Shown here: positions 5,006 through 7,713 of the stretch, one piece after another
Numbering within the stretch: the stretch's first letter is position 1
How the letters are laid out: the number at the start of each line of letters is the position of its first letter
DNA from: Acidimicrobiaceae bacterium
GTDB lineage: Bacteria; Actinomycetota; Acidimicrobiia; Acidimicrobiales; Salinilacustritrichaceae
Length of the DNA: 7,713 nucleotides
Assembly (NCBI GenBank): GCA_003476595.1
Contig: DMTU01000279.1
Coordinates: 499 to 8,211, forward strand
Direction of reading: 5' to 3'
Translations under genes and position numbers: made by a program
Notes under the pieces: generated by a model
What the model was told of the DNA's origin: nothing
Seen by the model: only the letters and a program-made list of their open reading frames with translations
The model's database searches: none

Positions 5006-6838
5006 ATGCGTCTGTCCCGTCTCGTCCCGGTCCTCGCGGCCGGGGCTCTCCTCGCGGCGACCACCTCGCCAGCGCTGGCCCAGACCGACCCGGAGCAGGC
5101 CGTGGTGGAGGGCGTCGGCACCACGACGGGTGCGCTGACCCTGCTCGGCCTCGACGCCGGCGACCTGCTCTCGCTCGACCTGCTCTCCGATGCGGGCTCG
5201 GCCAACATCGACGAGGACCTCGGGCCCCGCCGCGCCGCGGCCCAGATCGCTGCGCTCGCGCTCGAGTCGCCGGCCGCCGGCGTCTCCCAGGTGCTCCCGC
5301 TGCTGTCGGTGGAGTCCACCGGTGCCCCCGACGAGCGCTCGCAGGCGGTCACACCGATCGACAACCCGGTCGTCTCCGGTGCCATCGCGCCGCTGCAGCT
5401 CAGCGCGCTCGTCGACGAGGCCGGCGCGACCTCGCTGCTGTCGGCCGGGCTCGCCGACGTCGACGTGCTCAGCGGCATCCTCACCCTCGCCGGCACCACC
5501 CTCGACCTCGGCAGCACCGCCCTCGTCGGCGACGCCGCCGGCTCACGGGGGATCGACCTCGATGCGCTCACGGTGCTCGACCTCGAGGCGCTGCTCGCCA
5601 CGCTCGGCATCCCCCTCACCGACCTCCCCCTCGACACCCTGCTCGGCCTGCTCGACGGCCTTGGCCTGCTCGGCCAGCTCGAGGGCCTGCTCGCCCCGCT
5701 CGGGCTCGACATCGACGGGTTGAGCGTCGACGCCATCGTGGACCTGGTGGACGGCCTCGTCGGCGAGCTGGATGTCGTGCTCGGCCAGCTCGGCCAGGTC
5801 GACGCGCTGGTCGACGAGATCACCTCGCTCGAGGACCTGCAGGCGGCACTGCAAGCCGATTCGGGCTCGTGCGACACGCTCGCGGACCTCGACGACCTGC
5901 TCGGGGGCGGCGACACCCTCACCGAGCTCTGCAGCAACGTCACCGGCACCCTGGCCAGCATCACCAGCCAGCTGACGACGCTGACCGCGCAGCTGGACGC
6001 CCTGCCCGACCCGACCGAGCTCACCGCACTGGTGGACGACCTGCTCGACCAGGTCCGTGGGGCGCTGGAAGCACCGCTGGACCTGCTCTCGGGCCAGGCC
6101 CTGCTCAGCCTCGAGGGCCTCGACGTCACGGTGCTCACCAAGGCCACCGACGACGTGGCCACCTCGGTCGCCGACGTCACCGGCACGCTCGGCTCCCTGC
6201 AGGTCGGCGAGCTGCCCGTGCTCGGCACCCTCGACCTCACTGCCCCGACGGCCGACCTGAACGGTCTGCTCGCCCAGGCCGAGGGCCTCGTCGGCGGCAT
6301 CCTCGGCGAGATCTCTCCCGCCCTGGCCGACCTGGTGTCCATCCGGACCCTGCAGGAGACCACCTCGGTCGAGGAGGTCGCCGGCTCGGTCGTGTCCTCG
6401 GCCGCGTTCTCCGGGCTCGAGGTCGAGGTGCTCCCGATACTCGGCGAGCTCACGGGCGTGCTGGCCGGCCTCGGCGGCACCGACTCGCTCGGCGCGGTCC
6501 TCGAGGGCCTCGACCTCCCGCTGCCGACGTCGGGTGCGCCCGAGGTGCTCGAGCTCAACGCCCTCCTCGCCCCGATCACCGGGGGCCTGCCCCTGCTCGG
6601 CTCACTCGAGGAGGGGCTCGGGCTGCAGGTGGCCACACTCAGCCAGCAGTCCACGTTCACGCCGGTCGCCGCCCAGGCGCCGGCCACCCCGGCTGCGCCC
6701 GCGGCACCGACCGCACCGGCCCCGGTGCTGCCCCGCACCGGCAGCGACGACGGCCTGCTCCTGGCTCTCGCCGGCGCCGCGGTGCTCGCGGCCCTCGGCG
6801 GCCGCCACCTGGTGCGCCGCAGCGGATCCGACGCCTGA
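5006..6838 (+). CDS. Secreted Leu/Gly/Asp-rich surface protein with LPXTG cell-wall sorting signal
   Basis: 610-residue exported protein predicted to be linked to the cell wall by a sortase; the function of the mature part is unknown. Seen: signal peptide 1-25 (MRLSR, hydrophobic core, then SPALA before Gln26, fitting signal peptidase I). A long mature region (26-about 548) is dominated by Leu (roughly a fifth of residues), Gly, Asp, Ala, Val and Thr. It has no Tyr or Trp, only two Phe and a single Lys. A Pro/Ala-rich spacer (about 550-574) follows, then LPRTG (575-579), a hydrophobic stretch (584-599) and a basic tail with RHLVRR. Cys289 and Cys309 are the only cysteines and may form a disulphide. 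The motif LPxLGxL recurs at 403-409, 476-482 and 528-534, with a related VLPLLSV at 96-102. ATG follows GGGGAG (4991-4996) by nine bases. It is the only plus-strand gene here, divergent from the M48-like gene and convergent with the mannosyltransferase. No sortase is in the window. Adhesin, sheath or structural roles are possible but not shown. Confidence 0.9.
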   Translation: MRLSRLVPVLAAGALLAATTSPALAQTDPEQAVVEGVGTTTGALTLLGLDAGDLLSLDLLSDAGSANIDEDLGPRRAAAQIAALALESPAAGVSQVLPLLSVESTGAPDERSQAVTPIDNPVVSGAIAPLQLSALVDEAGATSLLSAGLADVDVLSGILTLAGTTLDLGSTALVGDAAGSRGIDLDALTVLDLEALLATLGIPLTDLPLDTLLGLLDGLGLLGQLEGLLAPLGLDIDGLSVDAIVDLVDGLVGELDVVLGQLGQVDALVDEITSLEDLQAALQADSGSCDTLADLDDLLGGGDTLTELCSNVTGTLASITSQLTTLTAQLDALPDPTELTALVDDLLDQVRGALEAPLDLLSGQALLSLEGLDVTVLTKATDDVATSVADVTGTLGSLQVGELPVLGTLDLTAPTADLNGLLAQAEGLVGGILGEISPALADLVSIRTLQETTSVEEVAGSVVSSAAFSGLEVEVLPILGELTGVLAGLGGTDSLGAVLEGLDLPLPTSGAPEVLELNALLAPITGGLPLLGSLEEGLGLQVATLSQQSTFTPVAAQAPATPAAPAAPTAPAPVLPRTGSDDGLLLALAGAAVLAALGGRHLVRRSGSDA

Positions 6839-6851
6839 GGCTGACGGCTGC

Positions 6852-6892
6852 GAGCGCTACGAGCGGGTCGCGCTGATCCGCTCGTAGCGCTC
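6852..6892. terminator. Perfect 15-bp hairpin between convergent genes, likely bidirectional terminator
   Basis: GAGCGCTACGAGCGG (6852-6866) and its exact reverse complement (6878-6892) flank an 11-base loop, and G-U, U-A, C-G and G-U pairs can extend the stem inward. The hairpin starts 13 bases after the LPXTG-gene stop and overlaps the last codons and TAG stop of the mannosyltransferase gene. There is no T run on either side, as is common in high-GC actinobacteria. Its place between convergent genes supports a role in ending both transcripts. Confidence 0.65.
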
Positions 6893-7713
6893 CAGGTACA
6901 GATCGGCCAGCAGGTCCATGGAGAACTGGGCGGCCCGCTGGTGCCCGGCCGCCACCAGCTCGGCGCGGTGCAGCTCGTCGTCGAGGGCGCGGCGCAGCGC
7001 CGCCGCCAGCGCCGCCGCGTCGCCGACGGTGGCGAGCAGGGCGTCCCGGCCGTGGGTGGCGACGTTGCGGTAGCCGTCGAGGTCGCTGGCCACCACGGCG
7101 GTGCCGGCGGCCATCGCCTCGAGCAGGACGACGCCGAAGGACTCCCCCATCAGCGCCGGCGCGCAGAACACGTCGGCGCCGCGCAGGCGGGCCATCTTGT
7201 CCTCGTCGCTGATCCGGCCCAGCCACACGATGCGGCGGTCGCCGGCGTAGGCCGCCTGCAGCCGCTCGGTCTCGGGCCCGTCGGAGCCGACCCAGACCGT
7301 GACGTCGGAGGGCAGCGACTGGAGCGCCTCGAGCAGCAGGGCCAGGCCCTTGCGGGGCTCGTGGCGGCCGCAGAAGAAGATGGTGGGGCCGTCGCCGGCC
7401 GTGACCGGGCCCTCGGCGTAGCGATCGATCTCGATGCCGTTGAAGAGCAGCTCGTACTCCCCCGACAGGTAGCGGTGGGCCAGCGCACGGGCGTCGGGCG
7501 ACACGGCGACGCGGTGGCGGAGGCGCCGCAGCCCCCATCGCAGGATCGGTGCGGCGTAGCGGTACGAGCTCGAGTCACCGGCGGCGTGGAAGGTGCCGAT
7601 CATCGGCACCGCGTTCAGGAGCAGCGCCGTCATGGTCGGGCCGGGGGCGAGCGGCTCGTGCAGGTGGAGCACGTCGAAGCCCTCGTCGAGGATGGCCCGC
7701 ATCGTGCGCAGCT
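6857..7713 (-). CDS. pimA: PimA-like GT4 glycosyltransferase (phosphatidylinositol mannosyltransferase), N-terminus outside window
   Basis: C-terminal 284 residues of a GT-B fold, family 4 glycosyltransferase; PimA proteins are about 380 residues, so roughly the first 100 lie beyond the right edge. PimA transfers mannose from GDP-mannose to phosphatidylinositol on the inner face of the membrane, the first step of PIM and lipomannan synthesis. Seen (numbering from the first complete codon, at 7711): FDVLHLHEP (12-20), TFHA with His42, AVSPDARA (69-76), FNGIEIDRYA (90-99), GRHEPRKG (115-122) with the sugar-nucleotide-binding Arg116 and Lys121, VWLGRISDEDK (162-172), and the EX7E motif GESFGVVLLE (Glu190, Glu198) leading into AMAAGTAVVASDLDG. 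These match mycobacterial PimA closely. The Arg-to-Lys loop is one residue shorter than in mycobacteria. Position near pdxS-pdxT-yebC on the same strand supports pimA. Another GT4 mannosyltransferase remains possible because the lipid-binding N-domain is not visible. Confidence 0.88.
   Translation of the reverse strand, partial: LRTMRAILDEGFDVLHLHEPLAPGPTMTALLLNAVPMIGTFHAAGDSSSYRYAAPILRWGLRRLRHRVAVSPDARALAHRYLSGEYELLFNGIEIDRYAEGPVTAGDGPTIFFCGRHEPRKGLALLLEALQSLPSDVTVWVGSDGPETERLQAAYAGDRRIVWLGRISDEDKMARLRGADVFCAPALMGESFGVVLLEAMAAGTAVVASDLDGYRNVATHGRDALLATVGDAAALAAALRRALDDELHRAELVAAGHQRAAQFSMDLLADLYLERYERISATRS

Noticed and set aside
4897..6876. A Ser/Pro-rich 613-codon minus-strand frame and an Arg/Ala/Pro-rich 655-codon plus-strand frame
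   Set aside because: Both are shadows of the Leu-rich surface-protein gene. Only the frame starting at 5006 has a ribosome site, signal peptide and LPXTG signal.
1..7713. Mobile elements, CRISPR arrays, toxin-antitoxin or phage-defence genes
   Set aside because: No transposase or integrase motifs, no spaced repeats of CRISPR form, and every substantial gene has a housekeeping or surface assignment.

Overview
The window is very GC-rich, with strong G/C preference at third codon positions, TAnnnT-type -10 boxes and a PimA-like mannosyltransferase beside a PLP-synthase/YebC block. Together these point to a chromosomal segment of a high-GC actinobacterium. The divergence from mycobacterial sequences and the LPXTG surface protein would fit a deep-branching class such as Acidimicrobiia, but that placement is inference. 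There are no tRNA or rRNA genes, insertion sequences, CRISPR arrays or phage genes that I can see.

Layout. From the left edge to 4788 everything reads on the minus strand. In transcription order (right to left) the genes are a two-pass membrane M48-like protein that has lost its zinc-protease motif (4788-4006), pdxS (3927-3004), pdxT (about 3010-2429), yebC/TACO1-family (2428-1679), a one-cysteine BCP/PrxQ-type peroxiredoxin (1679-1209), and an ABC-F ATPase (1208 to beyond position 1). The last five are packed with junctions of 0 to a few bases and probably form one operon started by a leaderless-type promoter at pdxS. PdxS and PdxT together make pyridoxal 5'-phosphate. YebC and ABC-F proteins both act at the ribosome, and the peroxiredoxin removes peroxides. 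A 217-base divergent intergenic region (4789-5005) follows. It carries a CRP-like inverted repeat, a 12-bp palindrome, and three GGCGA boxes exactly 17 bp apart.

The one plus-strand gene (5006-6838) encodes a 610-residue, secreted, Leu/Gly/Asp-rich protein with an N-terminal signal peptide and a C-terminal LPRTG sorting signal. It converges on a PimA-type glycosyltransferase (7713-6857, N-terminus outside the window). The two coding regions are separated by only 18 bases, and a perfect 15-bp hairpin spans the junction.

The order pimA ... pdxS-pdxT-yebC on one strand matches the arrangement I recall from mycobacteria. The LPXTG gene therefore looks like an insertion in opposite orientation, and the usual ruvC after yebC is replaced here by the peroxiredoxin and ABC-F genes. 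The most notable points are the missing ATG/GTG/TTG start for pdxT, the dead M48 active site, and the unusual surface protein with its structured upstream region.
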